Assembly: GCA_963700865.1 (NCBI GenBank)
Contig: CAVOZC010000022.1
Coordinates: 520,211 to 584,210 of the forward strand
DNA length: 64,000 bases
Direction: 5' to 3'
Source of the DNA: CAVOGJ01 sp963700865
Lineage (GTDB): Bacteria > Planctomycetota > Planctomycetia > Pirellulales > Pirellulaceae
The first letter of the stretch is position 1. Each line of letters starts with the position of its first letter. Under the pieces are notes generated by a model that worked only from the letters and a program-made list of their open reading frames with translations, was not told the origin of the DNA and did not search any database. A program made the translations under genes and the position numbers. Positions 1 to 9,284 of the stretch are shown piece after piece.

Positions 1-826
1 GCGCGATCAACCCGACGTGGCCGACCCATCCGGACCCGTTGGTTTCCGGATCGCCGCGGACCACGTTCACAAAATCACCGTCGCGCAGATGAGGCAGCGC
101 CCCTTCGACATGCGACCACGGTAAATAGATGTCCGCGTGGTGCTCGACGGGAATGTCCACTTCCAATCCGTAGCGTTTCTTCAGGAAACTCGCTCGATCC
201 ACCTGCTGACGAAATTCGCGCTGCTTCCCCTCGGCAAGCTCGCGCGTGATGTCGCCGACCAGCCAGACGTTGGATGGATTCCAGTCCGCTTCGGTAAAGT
301 GATTCCTCGTGGCGACCCCAATGCGACCGTCGCGGTATCGGATCCGCTGCAGGTACCGAAAGAAACTGGACCAGTCGTTGCCTAGCGCCATCGCGTAGGT
401 GTGCTCGGCGAAGACCACGCAATCACTCTTGGAAAGACAGTACAGTGGCTGGGGATCGTGGGTTTCGAACGGCATTTCTCCCAGTAGGTAGAGTTCATAA
501 GGTTGTCCCAGGTTTTTTCTGGCGAGCCGGACAATGCGCCGACGCAGGTCCGGTTCCGTGTGCGCCAGCAGCCTGAGGTACACATCCAATTCGGATTCGT
601 TGAATTCATAGAGTGGTTTGGCGAGCAACTTGTGAACCTGCCCGGCATCCAACCCCAGTTCCTGGCAGGCCTGCCGATCGGATGGTGACATGGTGATCGG
701 TTCTGGACTCGTGACGCTCGGTGGCGCGGGCACCTGCGCGGCGGCCACGAGCACCCAACCGATAACGATCCCAACTCCGGTCATCGCGCGAGACGGGCGA
801 GCGATCGGGTATTCAATGAAACGCAT
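1..826 (-). CDS. DUF1460 (NlpC/P60-type) amidase-like exported protein, 3' end outside window
   Basis: The frame opens at an ATG at 826 and stays open to base 1, so the C-terminus is missing. The first ~35 residues contain a hydrophobic stretch that fits a signal peptide. The motif KSDCVVFAEHTYAMAL carries the presumed catalytic Cys, and the following segment FFRYLQRIRYRDGRIG then TRNHF is the typical DUF1460 (PF07313) signature. Characterised members of this family are cysteine amidases that cut the N-acetylmuramoyl-L-alanine bond of peptidoglycan fragments. The visible end, with its WSHVEGALPHLRDGDFVNVV and GHVG segments, agrees with the second half of the fold, where the catalytic His is expected. 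A periplasmic role in cell-wall turnover is inferred. Family assignment is fairly sure; substrate is not. Confidence 0.82.
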   Translation of the reverse strand, partial: MRFIEYPIARPSRAMTGVGIVIGWVLVAAAQVPAPPSVTSPEPITMSPSDRQACQELGLDAGQVHKLLAKPLYEFNESELDVYLRLLAHTEPDLRRRIVRLARKNLGQPYELYLLGEMPFETHDPQPLYCLSKSDCVVFAEHTYAMALGNDWSSFFRYLQRIRYRDGRIGVATRNHFTEADWNPSNVWLVGDITRELAEGKQREFRQQVDRASFLKKRYGLEVDIPVEHHADIYLPWSHVEGALPHLRDGDFVNVVRGDPETNGSGWVGHVGLIA

Positions 827-1080
827 GGCCTAGCCGTCCTTTTTGGAAAAATTCTCTCTCCCTCGACCTGACCGGTCGTGAAGTGGGGAACAACGCTGGG
901 TTCAATCACCTCGGCAAGCAATCGCGTGCCACGTCCAACGCGCACAATAATGGCTCCTGCGGCGATTTGCTCGCTTCACTCACATCGCGTGGTAGGCCCA
1001 ACATCTCGCTAGCGGATCGCCCTATCAGCGAGTTTTCTTCAGAGCCGGCGGACCCTCCTTTGGGCTACTATTGGCCGGAG

Positions 1081-2325
1081 CTACTTGCTCCCCGCCAGAT
1101 CTGCGGCCAATTTCAGAAAGTTCGTCACGTAGAGCGGGCCCTCATTCGTAAAGCCCGGATGGGCTTTGCCATGAAATTGCGCCCCGTAGAGCGTGCGCGT
1201 CTTGCTTCGCATGGCTTGAATATACTGCATGTCGGTAAGAAATTCGTACTCGTCGCATCTCGTATTCGCCATTGTACTCGAACATGGGAAGGTCCGGGTA
1301 ATTCGCATTATTGCCGCTGCAGATGATGGCCATCGGTTGCGGTTGCAACGCCTGGAGTAGCTCCCAGGAAACCAGGTCATGGGACACGGTTACCGTCTGA
1401 AAACCCTGCTCTTTCACAAATTCGGCTAACCTCGTGTAAGTGAAACCATTCATTTGATTGCCGATCAAGAGTACATACTGATCATCCGGAACACGGGGCG
1501 GTGTCGGCTTGCCCTGCACGTAGGGAATCACCACGTTTAATTGTGCCTGCAGGCCTTGATGCCCGGTGATCACCAAGCGATAGTAACGTGCATTGACCGG
1601 TGCGAAATCGACGATGTTTCGATGCGTGTCATTTCCCTGGCGGTTGGTGCGCGGGATCTCGGTCCACGACCGCCCGTCCGCACTACTCTGCCAGACAAAG
1701 TCCGTCAGCCAACCCCAGTCGCCTTGTGGATTGGACAACATCCAGAAACGGCACACGGGTTGAGGCTGCCCCATGTCGAAGACCACCCATTCACGGTTCT
1801 CCTTGGCGGACGGTGACGAGTTCCAGTACGTCCCCTGCCCCTGGTCATTCCAGTCGACGATATTCTTGGGATCCTGGCCGGACGAAACCTCGATCTTCTC
1901 CACCGGAGCCCTCAGGTGGCCGCTGAACGAGCGCGAGCCCGCGTAATCGACGTAGAAACGAGTGCTGGCCCAATCGCTTCGCGCCCGTGCGCATCCACGC
2001 TGCGCGCCCTCTAGTAATAGCGACCGTCTTGGAGGGCATCCTTCGCCTCAACCTGTTTTTTCGAAATGAACGGTGTGGATTCGGAAATCCCAGCGTAGCG
2101 AATGGTCTTGGCGGGCGGAAAGTCGGCCTGCGTGGAAATCTCGTAGTCGTAGGTACGCGGCCCCATACCGCCTGCGGAATTGAAGAGAGACAGCAAGGGT
2201 TGGGGACTCGTCACCACCACATCCGTCGATGGATTGTTGGTTAAGGACGGTGGAGTTAAGAATTCATCGGACCAAGATGCGGCCACGAGGCAAAAGCAGC
2301 ACCACAGGGCGGGAAAGCGTCGCAT
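1081..2325 (-). pseudogene. Secreted F5/8-type C plus glutamine-amidotransferase-like protein, disrupted
   Basis: The reading starts at an ATG at 2325 with a short signal peptide (MRRFPALWCCFCLVAAS). A fibronectin-III-like segment follows and ends in DGRYY, where the next codon is TAG in place of the Trp expected in the common GRYYWRARSVDAHG pattern. The frame then shifts near 1965-1990 into ARSDWASTRFYVDYAGSRSF and continues as a discoidin (F5/8 type C)-like domain (VCRFWMLSNPQGDWGW, YYRLVITGH). After that comes a class I GATase-like region (DDQYVLLIGNQMNGF). A second shift near 1255 leads into the GATase end, YGAQFHGKAHPG. One nonsense codon and at least two frameshifts make this either a decayed gene or a badly sequenced one. 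The Gln-amidotransferase-like domain lacks an obvious catalytic Cys nucleophile motif, so enzymatic activity is doubtful even if the gene is intact. Confidence 0.6.
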
Positions 2326-2381
2326 GTTACAATCTGCCCCGCATGAGGTAGGACGCTCCGTGATGTGATGAAGGCAGCCAG

Positions 2382-2855
2382 CTAGTACTGCATAAACATG
2401 CGCTGAATCTCAGCCCCATCTTTGGTCTTGGCCAGGGCCAACTGCAACAGGATACTTGCTTTTTGTGGGTTGCGTGCACGGGCGGCCACAAAACCATTCT
2501 TGTCGTCCTTAATCTCCACATTCCGCTTTACAATGCCAGATCCAACCCGTGAGCTGCGAACCACAACGATGCCGTCATGAGCCTTTTCGACCGACGCCTT
2601 GATGGCAGATTGGGATATATTCCCATCTCGCACCCCAGCCACGACGATGCGCCGGTTATCGGCCGCTACAGTGGCATCAATCATCGATCGATCCATGTTC
2701 GCATGTGCGTAAACAATCGCTACCTTGGGGAGAAACTTCATATCGGCCTCCAGCGAAAATTCGCTGTTCAGGGTGTGGCGGACATCCGGTGGTGAAAAAA
2801 GTGTCACTTCCCCCGTGTCGCAGACAACCGCGCGCCCGCACTGGGATGATTTCAT
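2382..2855 (-). pseudogene. C-terminal remnant of type II L-asparaginase
   Basis: The 157 residues from the in-frame ATG at 2855 match only the second half of periplasmic L-asparaginase. LPKVAIVYAHANMD is followed by IVVAGVRDGNISQSAI, then GIVVVRSSRVGSG, then FVAARARNPQKASILLQLAL and an end in IQRMFMQY. This order and spacing are characteristic of AnsB-type enzymes. The N-terminal half, which holds the TGGTIAG nucleophile Thr and the second catalytic TDT motif, is absent: immediately upstream lies the 3' end of the porin gene at 2878. The fragment therefore cannot be an active asparaginase alone. A deletion between a former asparaginase gene and the porin is the simplest reading. The open frame extends upstream to 3242, but that part is the antisense-frame shadow of the porin. 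Confidence 0.7.
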
Positions 2856-2877
2856 CGTGTCGGCCCGCGCGTAACCG

Positions 2878-4545
2878 TCAGAAATTATATTGCGCGGCGA
2901 ACTGCAAACGTCGTGCACGTGCTGACTGGCCGTCACGATTCTCGCGTTCTCCCCAAAGATATTCGATGCCGAACCACGCCCGAGCGGTCGGCACCCACAA
3001 CAGATTCGTCGCCATGTACTTCGCGCCCGCGTAGCTGTCGTCCGGTTGGGCATCCGTGAGCGCGGTAAAGTTCTCACCGTACGCGAAATTCGAACACCAC
3101 TGTCTGGCCCACCAGTGTTCGTAATCGGCATACCAGCCGCGAGTGAAAAGAGCATTGAGTACGCCGCTCGAGTCGAGTGCCGCGTCATTTCCCAAACCGT
3201 TAGGATCTTCCAGGTATCGAGCGATCCCATATCCTGCACCATACTGCCCTAGCACGCGGCTCTTGGCCCAGCCGGGCGGATCTTCCGCCGGTAACGGTGT
3301 CGCCCCATTCAGCCATGCCCATGGGTGAAAGTCACCCGTTAGATTCACGCCATACCCTAATTTGCTTTGAGTGGCACCAATGTTGGGTTGATAGGTAAGC
3401 TGTCGAGCCAGTCCGCTCAGCTGGAAATGCCCCAGTGTACTGTCGTACCGGAGGTGGGCTACAAAATCGGGCATTTGCTGGAGTCGGTCTCCCAGCGGGT
3501 CCCCATTCACATCCACCGGAATCGTGATGTCGCTGAACGGTTGTTCCGCCGACAAGGCAATTTTCAATCGCTGGCTAACTGGCAGGGTCACCCGCGCGAC
3601 GGCTTGACGAATGAGAATCGTCGAACCGGGCCCTTCGTAGTCGATGACGAGTGGAAATACATCGTAATCCATGAAAGCGGAGGCATCCTGACCGAAACGA
3701 AACCAGCCGAAATCCAGGTAAGCAAAGCGCAGTCGCAATGGAAATGAGCCGAAGACCAGCTGGGTATTACCGTTGAAAAAGTCGACTTGCATGTAAGTCT
3801 TAACGTCTCCCACTTCACCACTCGTGTGCGTTTCCCAATCCAGTCGCGAGTAACGAGGCGTAAAATTGCTGTTCTGGCCTCTTTCGCCGGGAACGGGAAT
3901 CGTCGCCGTCACAAAGTCATCCGTGGCTCCAATGGGGTTAAAGTCGAACATGGTGTCCATGTGAATGAAGCCGCCCCATCGGTAAGACGTCGACGATCCA
4001 GGCACCAAGTACGAGTTGTCCGCAGTCCCCTTTCGCACGAATGATCCATCGTCTCCCTCGATTCCATCCGCGACTGCGGGCCGCGGCTGAACGGGAACGA
4101 ATACAGGAACACTTGGTCCTTCGCCATTGCGTCTCCGCACGTGGCCGGGAGGACCATATTCGTGGACGCTGGCCGGCAAGGCGGTGCGATAGGGCACCTT
4201 CTTCGTGCGCAGGGGACTTGGGCGCGGTGCGACGTCGCTTGCGGTGCCGTCGATCGACTTTTCATCCAACCACATCCGCAATCGCTCAAGCGTTTCCAAA
4301 TCGCTAAAGAGCAAATCGAAATTCTGCGCCGATGGCGGAATGACAGCGGAAGGCTCAGCCGCCTCGAGAGCGACCTGGAAGTTCGGTGCTTCCGCCGTCG
4401 TTTCCCCAGGTGTCGGCGGCGGCACTGGCGGCAGTCGAATGGGCGTTGATTGCGCCGACGCGGATCCGGACATCGCCAAAAGCAAGCAGGCTTGAACGAG
4501 CAGCTTCTTTCCAGGCCTGGGTGTGAATGGTTTCAGTCGAGGCAT
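2878..4545 (-). CDS. DcaP-like trimeric outer-membrane porin
   Basis: This 555-residue protein begins with a clear signal peptide (MPRLKPFTPRPGKKLLVQAC and then LLLAMSGSASAQ). A proline-rich linker follows, then a short segment resembling the coiled-coil-like N-terminal plug of DcaP porins (LETLERLRMWLDEK). From about residue 190 there are alternating beta-strand patterns (YRWGGFIHMDTMFDFNPIG, FTPRYSRLDWETHTSGEVGD, YLDFGWFRFGQDASAFMD) typical of DcaP-like barrels, and the final residues end in an aromatic strand (LQFAAQYNF), as outer-membrane barrel proteins do. DcaP-type porins in Acinetobacter take up dicarboxylates and other small anions; the substrate here is unknown. A truncated asparaginase follows directly downstream. 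Confidence 0.8.
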   Translation of the reverse strand: MPRLKPFTPRPGKKLLVQACLLLAMSGSASAQSTPIRLPPVPPPTPGETTAEAPNFQVALEAAEPSAVIPPSAQNFDLLFSDLETLERLRMWLDEKSIDGTASDVAPRPSPLRTKKVPYRTALPASVHEYGPPGHVRRRNGEGPSVPVFVPVQPRPAVADGIEGDDGSFVRKGTADNSYLVPGSSTSYRWGGFIHMDTMFDFNPIGATDDFVTATIPVPGERGQNSNFTPRYSRLDWETHTSGEVGDVKTYMQVDFFNGNTQLVFGSFPLRLRFAYLDFGWFRFGQDASAFMDYDVFPLVIDYEGPGSTILIRQAVARVTLPVSQRLKIALSAEQPFSDITIPVDVNGDPLGDRLQQMPDFVAHLRYDSTLGHFQLSGLARQLTYQPNIGATQSKLGYGVNLTGDFHPWAWLNGATPLPAEDPPGWAKSRVLGQYGAGYGIARYLEDPNGLGNDAALDSSGVLNALFTRGWYADYEHWWARQWCSNFAYGENFTALTDAQPDDSYAGAKYMATNLLWVPTARAWFGIEYLWGERENRDGQSARARRLQFAAQYNF

Positions 4546-4885
4546 CCGCGGCTCCGGTCATTCCAGCGGCCAGGGGCCGCCCGCCTTCTCACTCTGCAAT
4601 CAAACCAGCCGCGAACGCTCGAAGCGCGGGAGAAGAAAAGACGGCAATTAGCGGATAACAGGGTAGGTCTTCGAGAATTTGGCGGAAAGTGCGCTTGCTT
4701 GCCGGCAGACATGCCCCGTCAGAATCTCCGCACCTCGTCGGGTCTTCAATGCAATCACATGCGCGGCGATTCACCAAAGCCGCTGAGCAGCGCGGAGTGC
4801 GCGAAGAGTCGCGAGGAAGGCGCGGCAGGCTACGTTTGCGACCCGATTGGCCGCGGCGAACCCCAGCACCGATGCAACCGTGCGG
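4546..4885. other. Intergenic, 340 bp, no gene recognised
   Basis: This stretch lies between the start of the porin gene and the stop of the next minus-strand gene. The short frames across it have atypical composition and no recognisable motifs. It should hold the porin promoter, but I see no convincing promoter or operator. Confidence 0.4.
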
Positions 4886-5632
4886 CTACCCCGAGATCAA
4901 CCGCATCGTGATCTGGAAGCCAAAGTCTTCCTTGGACGTTTTGCCAAATGGATCGTTGCCGTCCACCCAACTCGAGTCCAAATCGGACGTGCCAAACTCA
5001 GCAGACATCGCGGCGCAGGGGATCAGGGATCTCTTGCGTGAGGCACGAATCGAGAACGTCCCGTTCAAACGGTAGCATCCATCAAACACGGGAGCCGAGA
5101 ACGGACCCGCCTTGCAGTTTACCGCGAGACCTTCTCCACACGCCAAGACATGCGGTTCGACATGAGCCGCTAACACCGTATGTGGCCCCATGCTTACGAC
5201 CGCGGCACCAACGTCTTGCGCAACCTCGCCTGCCACTTTTGAGGAGTTCTCGTGAGTTTGGCCGCTGCGTAGTGTTCCGATCACTCGCGCCTCGAGCCAC
5301 AGCTGGGCTTGCGTTTGATCGTGAAGCAAAACTTGAAATTCCTGATCCAATTGGAATGAGAGTGCCGCTTGAGATAGCTTCAATGGATTGCAGCGTGCCG
5401 CTGCCGCGCCGCGCATGGTGACGATCACGACATCCGGACTCGGTTGCTCAACGGACACAGTACCACCTTCCGCGAACGCCGAGTATCCGGTAGTTCGCGG
5501 AAGACACTGGCCGCTGCGGTTGCCAAGGACGAATTCCGCCTTGGGTCCAGCGGCGCACGCAGGCAGCGGTGATGCCAACAGCAGCGTCGCCGCCGACATG
5601 ATCATCAGCGGTGCTCCGCCCCTCAAACGCAT
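4886..5632 (-). CDS. Exported protein of unknown function
   Basis: I chose the ATG at 5632 because it opens on a classic signal peptide (MRLRGGAPLMIMSAATLLLA then SPLPACAAG). The frame extends 80 codons further upstream, but that part has no protein character. The mature part of about 220 residues contains several Cys (SGQCLPR, AARCNP, LACGEGLAVNCKAG, DGCYRLNG, LIPCAAM), compatible with disulfides in a periplasmic or extracellular protein. The body is rich in beta-strand-like stretches (VVIVTMRG, FQVLLHDQTQAQLWLEARVIG). I recognise no family. The opening of the mature region, FVLGNRSGQC, gives no clear domain hit by eye. Confidence 0.6.
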   Translation of the reverse strand: MRLRGGAPLMIMSAATLLLASPLPACAAGPKAEFVLGNRSGQCLPRTTGYSAFAEGGTVSVEQPSPDVVIVTMRGAAAARCNPLKLSQAALSFQLDQEFQVLLHDQTQAQLWLEARVIGTLRSGQTHENSSKVAGEVAQDVGAAVVSMGPHTVLAAHVEPHVLACGEGLAVNCKAGPFSAPVFDGCYRLNGTFSIRASRKRSLIPCAAMSAEFGTSDLDSSWVDGNDPFGKTSKEDFGFQITMRLISG

Positions 5633-6128
5633 GTAATTTCCACTCCACAATGAACGACAAGAAACCGTCGATCGCAGCCCTGGCTGGGTATCTTCCCGCG
5701 GCCGCCGTCGTAGGTGCGATCTCCAGGGAAGGCGAGCTGTCTTACCGCAAGGAATGTTCGCGCGGTCCTCGGGTTTATCGGCATTTCGAGTTGCAACGGT
5801 TGAGTCGAAAATCAAGATGGGGGCACACCTGCCAAACAGGACAAAGGTGGCAGTAACGCCGATGGGAAACACGCTTGCCTTCCTGCTGGCGATCTAGGCA
5901 AGCAGGCAAATTGTGCATTTCCGCATCATGAGGGCCGTCGTCATTGCCCATTCGCATCATACCGCAGACGCGTGGGGAGGGAGTTCGCGGCCCGCGGCCA
6001 GCGTGCCGAGCATGGGCAACCGAACGTCCTTCGTGGCCTTCGTGCTCGTTGTGGTTTCCTCCTGAACCGCCCGCGTCATGCACCCGTCGAGATGGTGCGA
6101 CGGCCTCACGGCGGGACATGCGGCCCGG
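5633..6128. other. Intergenic, 496 bp, weak inverted repeat only
   Basis: This lies between the sulfatase stop and the start of the orphan exported gene. An 8-bp inverted repeat (GCTTGCCT at 5873-5880 and AGGCAAGC at 5896-5903, 15-nt loop) could weakly terminate sulfatase transcription, but it has no T tract on either strand. No gene is recognised here. Confidence 0.35.
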
Positions 6129-8513
6129 CTATTTCCGCGTGATGGTCACTTTCTCGATCTTGCCAGTGAACTTGCTGGTTTCCTCGTCGTACTCCGGCGT
6201 GACCGCGGTCTCGCGGTCGATACCAATGTTGGCCGTCTCGTCGGCCGACCAGACCCCGAACTGCGTCCTGTCAACGCGACCCGTACCGACGGCCTTGTCG
6301 TTGATGTAGAGCGTGGCCGTCCCGCCGCCGCCCAGCTTTGGCTGGCCGTCGTAAGCGAAGTCCAGTTTCACGGTGGCTTGCCCGCTGGGAAGCAATGTGT
6401 CCGATCTCACTTCATAACTTTTGAGACCCAGGAAATTGTAAACATAGACCGGCTTGCCGGCCTTGACATACAAGCTCCAACCACCGAACCGGCCGGCTTG
6501 GCTGACAATCACACCATGGGTATTCTCACCTTCCGCTTCGATCTGGGCGACAATGTCAAAGGAACCATTCTTCGTATTGATAAAGTCGTTTTCAGGGAGA
6601 AAACCCAGTCCCGCGTACGCGGTCAGCGTCTTGCGCCCGGCCATGATGTCCGGTCGCCCGGCCAGCAACGAGTCCATGCGCTCGACCGTACGATCATCAA
6701 GGGGCAGCACCTTGTATTTCACGGCCTCGGCGAGAAAGACCTCCTGCAGTTCTGCCAATTTGTCCGGATATTTCGACGACACATCGGATGACATGCTAAA
6801 GTCATCGGCAACGTGATACAATTCCCACACATCCTCCGTCAATGCATGGCGGGGTGTGCCTTCCCACGGTGCTCGATGGATGGTGCCGGCGAACCAACCG
6901 TCATAGTAGACGCCCCGATTGCCGAAGATCTCAAAGTACTGCACGAGATGCCTGTCGGCCGCTTTTGGCTCGTCAAACGTATACATCATGCTCACGCCTT
7001 CCATCGGCCGTTGTCCGATCCCGTTGACAATGCGCGGTTGCGGCAGCCCGACAGCTTCGAGAATTGTGGGCGCGATGTCGATCACGTGATGCCACTGTTG
7101 ACGCAAGCCGTTCTGGGCCTTGACCCGCGCGGGCCAGTGGATAACCATTCCCTGTCGTGTGCCACCGTAGTTCGATGGAATTTGTTTGGTCCACGTGAAC
7201 GGTGAATCGAAGCAGACGGCCCAGCCGGCCGCCATGTGTGGATAGGTGCTGGGACCTCCCCATTCGTCGAGGTGTTGCAGCATGTCGGCGACCTTTTCCT
7301 TGACGCCATTAAAGTACGTCATTTCGTTGTACATGCCGTTCATGCCTCCCTCGGCGCTGGTGCCGTTGTCACCCGCAATGAAGACAATCATCGTATTGTC
7401 GAGCTCACCCAAGTCTTCGATGGCATCGATGAGGCGGCCGATTTCGGTGTCGGTCATATCGAGATAGGCGGCGAAGACTTCGGCCTGACGAGCGAACAGC
7501 TTTTGCTCGTCGGCAGTGAGGCTGGCCCAGTCCTTGATCGCCCGCGGCTTCGCGGCCAGCTTCGTCGCCTGGGGGATGACTCCCAGCCGCTTTTGATTCT
7601 CGAATATCTGCTGTCGGATCACATCCCATCCCTCCGCGAACTTCCCTTCATACTTCGCAATGTAGGACTGGGGAACGTGATGCGGCGCATGTGTCGCACC
7701 GGGCACAAAGTAGGCAAAGAAGGGTTTCTCCGGCGTAAGTGACTGCTGAGCTCGAATCCAGTCGATCGCCTGCGTCGTCATGTCATGCATGAAGTGATAG
7801 TCGGGATCGCCCTTGGTCGGATTGTCGACGGGCGTCACGCCGTCGTAGATCGCGGGAGACCATTGATTCGTTTCACCCCCAAGGAAGCCATAGAATTTGT
7901 CGAAGCCGCTGAGGGTCGGCCAACGCGTGAGCGGGCCCGACGGGCTAATCTCCCAAACGGCAACTTCATGGCACTTTCCAAAATGGGCCGTACTATAACC
8001 GTTCAGCCGCAGGATCTCGGGAAGCTTGGCGCAGTCGGCAGGCAAGAGGCCCGTATTGCCGGGAAATCCCGTCGCGGTTTCCGTAATGCTGCCCATGTTG
8101 ACGCTGTGGTGATTGCGGCCGGTCAACAAGGCTTGCCGCGTCGGCGAGCAAAGTGCTGTCGAATGAAATTGATTGTACCGCAAGCCGCCGCGCGCCAGCC
8201 GGTCAAACGTTGGCGTCGACACGACGCCACCGAAAGCACTCGTCCCGCCGAACCCCAAATCGTCGATCATAACGATCACGATATTCGGCGCGCCTCGCGG
8301 CGCTTTCACCTCGAAGAAGGGTGGCGGCTTGACGTCCCGCACATCCAGAGCCGTGATCGGTTTCGTGTAGGGGGCTTGCAGCGGCAGCACCGTGCGGTCG
8401 ATGGGCACGCTGTCAAGATCCACGAATCGTTGAGCGTCCGCTATGCCGACCGTCAGACTGGCAAAGAAAAAAACCGTCCGCACAAAGCGGGTCAGCGTCG
8501 GGGTCGGTGACAT
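6129..8513 (-). CDS. Secreted type I arylsulfatase
   Basis: This protein of about 794 residues starts with a signal peptide (MSPTPTLTRFVRTVFFFASL). An in-frame ATG eight codons upstream at 8537 is an alternative start. The alkaline-phosphatase/sulfatase fold begins at NIVIVMIDDLGFGGTS, whose DD pair binds Ca. It is followed by the sulfatase signature STALCSPTRQALLTGR, in which the Cys of CxPxR is the residue converted to formylglycine. Further metal and substrate residues are visible in HFGKCHE, GATHAPHHVP and IAGDNGTSAEGG. The last ~170 residues form a concanavalin-like beta domain (FDIVAQIEAEGENTHGVIVS, ATLYINDKAVGTGRVDRTQF) found in long arylsulfatases. The role is desulfation of organosulfates or sulfated polysaccharides outside the cytoplasm, typical of planctomycetes. 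No sulfatase-maturing enzyme lies nearby. Confidence 0.93.
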   Translation of the reverse strand: MSPTPTLTRFVRTVFFFASLTVGIADAQRFVDLDSVPIDRTVLPLQAPYTKPITALDVRDVKPPPFFEVKAPRGAPNIVIVMIDDLGFGGTSAFGGVVSTPTFDRLARGGLRYNQFHSTALCSPTRQALLTGRNHHSVNMGSITETATGFPGNTGLLPADCAKLPEILRLNGYSTAHFGKCHEVAVWEISPSGPLTRWPTLSGFDKFYGFLGGETNQWSPAIYDGVTPVDNPTKGDPDYHFMHDMTTQAIDWIRAQQSLTPEKPFFAYFVPGATHAPHHVPQSYIAKYEGKFAEGWDVIRQQIFENQKRLGVIPQATKLAAKPRAIKDWASLTADEQKLFARQAEVFAAYLDMTDTEIGRLIDAIEDLGELDNTMIVFIAGDNGTSAEGGMNGMYNEMTYFNGVKEKVADMLQHLDEWGGPSTYPHMAAGWAVCFDSPFTWTKQIPSNYGGTRQGMVIHWPARVKAQNGLRQQWHHVIDIAPTILEAVGLPQPRIVNGIGQRPMEGVSMMYTFDEPKAADRHLVQYFEIFGNRGVYYDGWFAGTIHRAPWEGTPRHALTEDVWELYHVADDFSMSSDVSSKYPDKLAELQEVFLAEAVKYKVLPLDDRTVERMDSLLAGRPDIMAGRKTLTAYAGLGFLPENDFINTKNGSFDIVAQIEAEGENTHGVIVSQAGRFGGWSLYVKAGKPVYVYNFLGLKSYEVRSDTLLPSGQATVKLDFAYDGQPKLGGGGTATLYINDKAVGTGRVDRTQFGVWSADETANIGIDRETAVTPEYDEETSKFTGKIEKVTITRK

Positions 8514-8764
8514 CGCGTGTCTTTCTGGTGGAGACATAAGCCCTGCTTCTCGATCGCCCCGCCTCGGGGAGATCCGCCGATTTTAGAGGCGCGTCACCGC
8601 CGCGACAACCTACGGCGGGTAGGGGGACGTGCGGAGCCAGCCTGCCGCCATCCGCCGGCCACATGGCGCAAACACTAACGGTAAGCGACGTTCCATCCGC
8701 TTTCCTCGGACGGCGCGCTACCGATGATGGGCGTGAGCGCTTCGATTTCGCGGCTTGCCGACGA

Positions 8765-9259
8765 TCACGCTTCCGGCCTTTGCGGAGGACCCGGCGACGC
8801 GGCCAGTCGGGCTTGCTGCTGTCGATGCTTTTCATGCACTTCGAGGTCAAAAGGCGTGTGTTCGGTGAGATTTTCCACGTCTCGATACTGGGCATGGCAC
8901 CGGTAACATTCCAACACATCCCCCATCCATAGGAAGAGAGCCACGTCGATCAGCGCGGTGAGAAACAGAATGCCGTAGGTCAGCAGGATCCAATGGTAAT
9001 ACCAGGCCACGCTGCTCAAACCAAATCCTACCACCACGATGGCGACTCCCAGTCGCTGGGGAAAGTCCTTCCGTACAAACAGTTCCCGCGACGGACAGAC
9101 CAGGCAGGCATCAACGCGGTTTCCGCGCACGGCGCCCTCCGTCAAGCGGACCAGGGTGCCGCAGGACGGACATGTCAGCTCGACCGTGTCGCTGGTAAAG
9201 GTCTGCTGATTCGTGGCGTGGCACTGCGAACAGGCGAACGTGATCTTCATGAGGGCCAT
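8765..9259 (-). CDS. Zinc-ribbon membrane protein
   Basis: This is a 164-residue protein from the ATG at 9259, preceded by GGGAG eight bases upstream. The N-terminus has a CxxC...CxxC zinc ribbon (FACSQCHA and LTCPSCGT). A middle pair, DACLVCPSRELFVRKDFP, leads into two hydrophobic helices (LGVAIVVVGFGLSSVAWYYH and ILLTYGILFLTALIDVALFL), and a final CYRCHAQYRDV follows. Zn-ribbon plus two-TM proteins of this type are common uncharacterised planctomycete proteins. The gene lies 25 bp downstream of the membrane-protein gene at 9285-10046 and is probably co-transcribed with it and with folE. Confidence 0.7.
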   Translation of the reverse strand: MALMKITFACSQCHATNQQTFTSDTVELTCPSCGTLVRLTEGAVRGNRVDACLVCPSRELFVRKDFPQRLGVAIVVVGFGLSSVAWYYHWILLTYGILFLTALIDVALFLWMGDVLECYRCHAQYRDVENLTEHTPFDLEVHEKHRQQQARLAASPGPPQRPEA

Positions 9260-9284
9260 CTGACTCCCGAACGAACCGCGCGGT

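Noticed and set aside
2856..3242. N-terminal extension of the asparaginase fragment
   Set aside because: The frame is open but reads the porin gene in a shifted frame; no asparaginase motif is present upstream of 2855.
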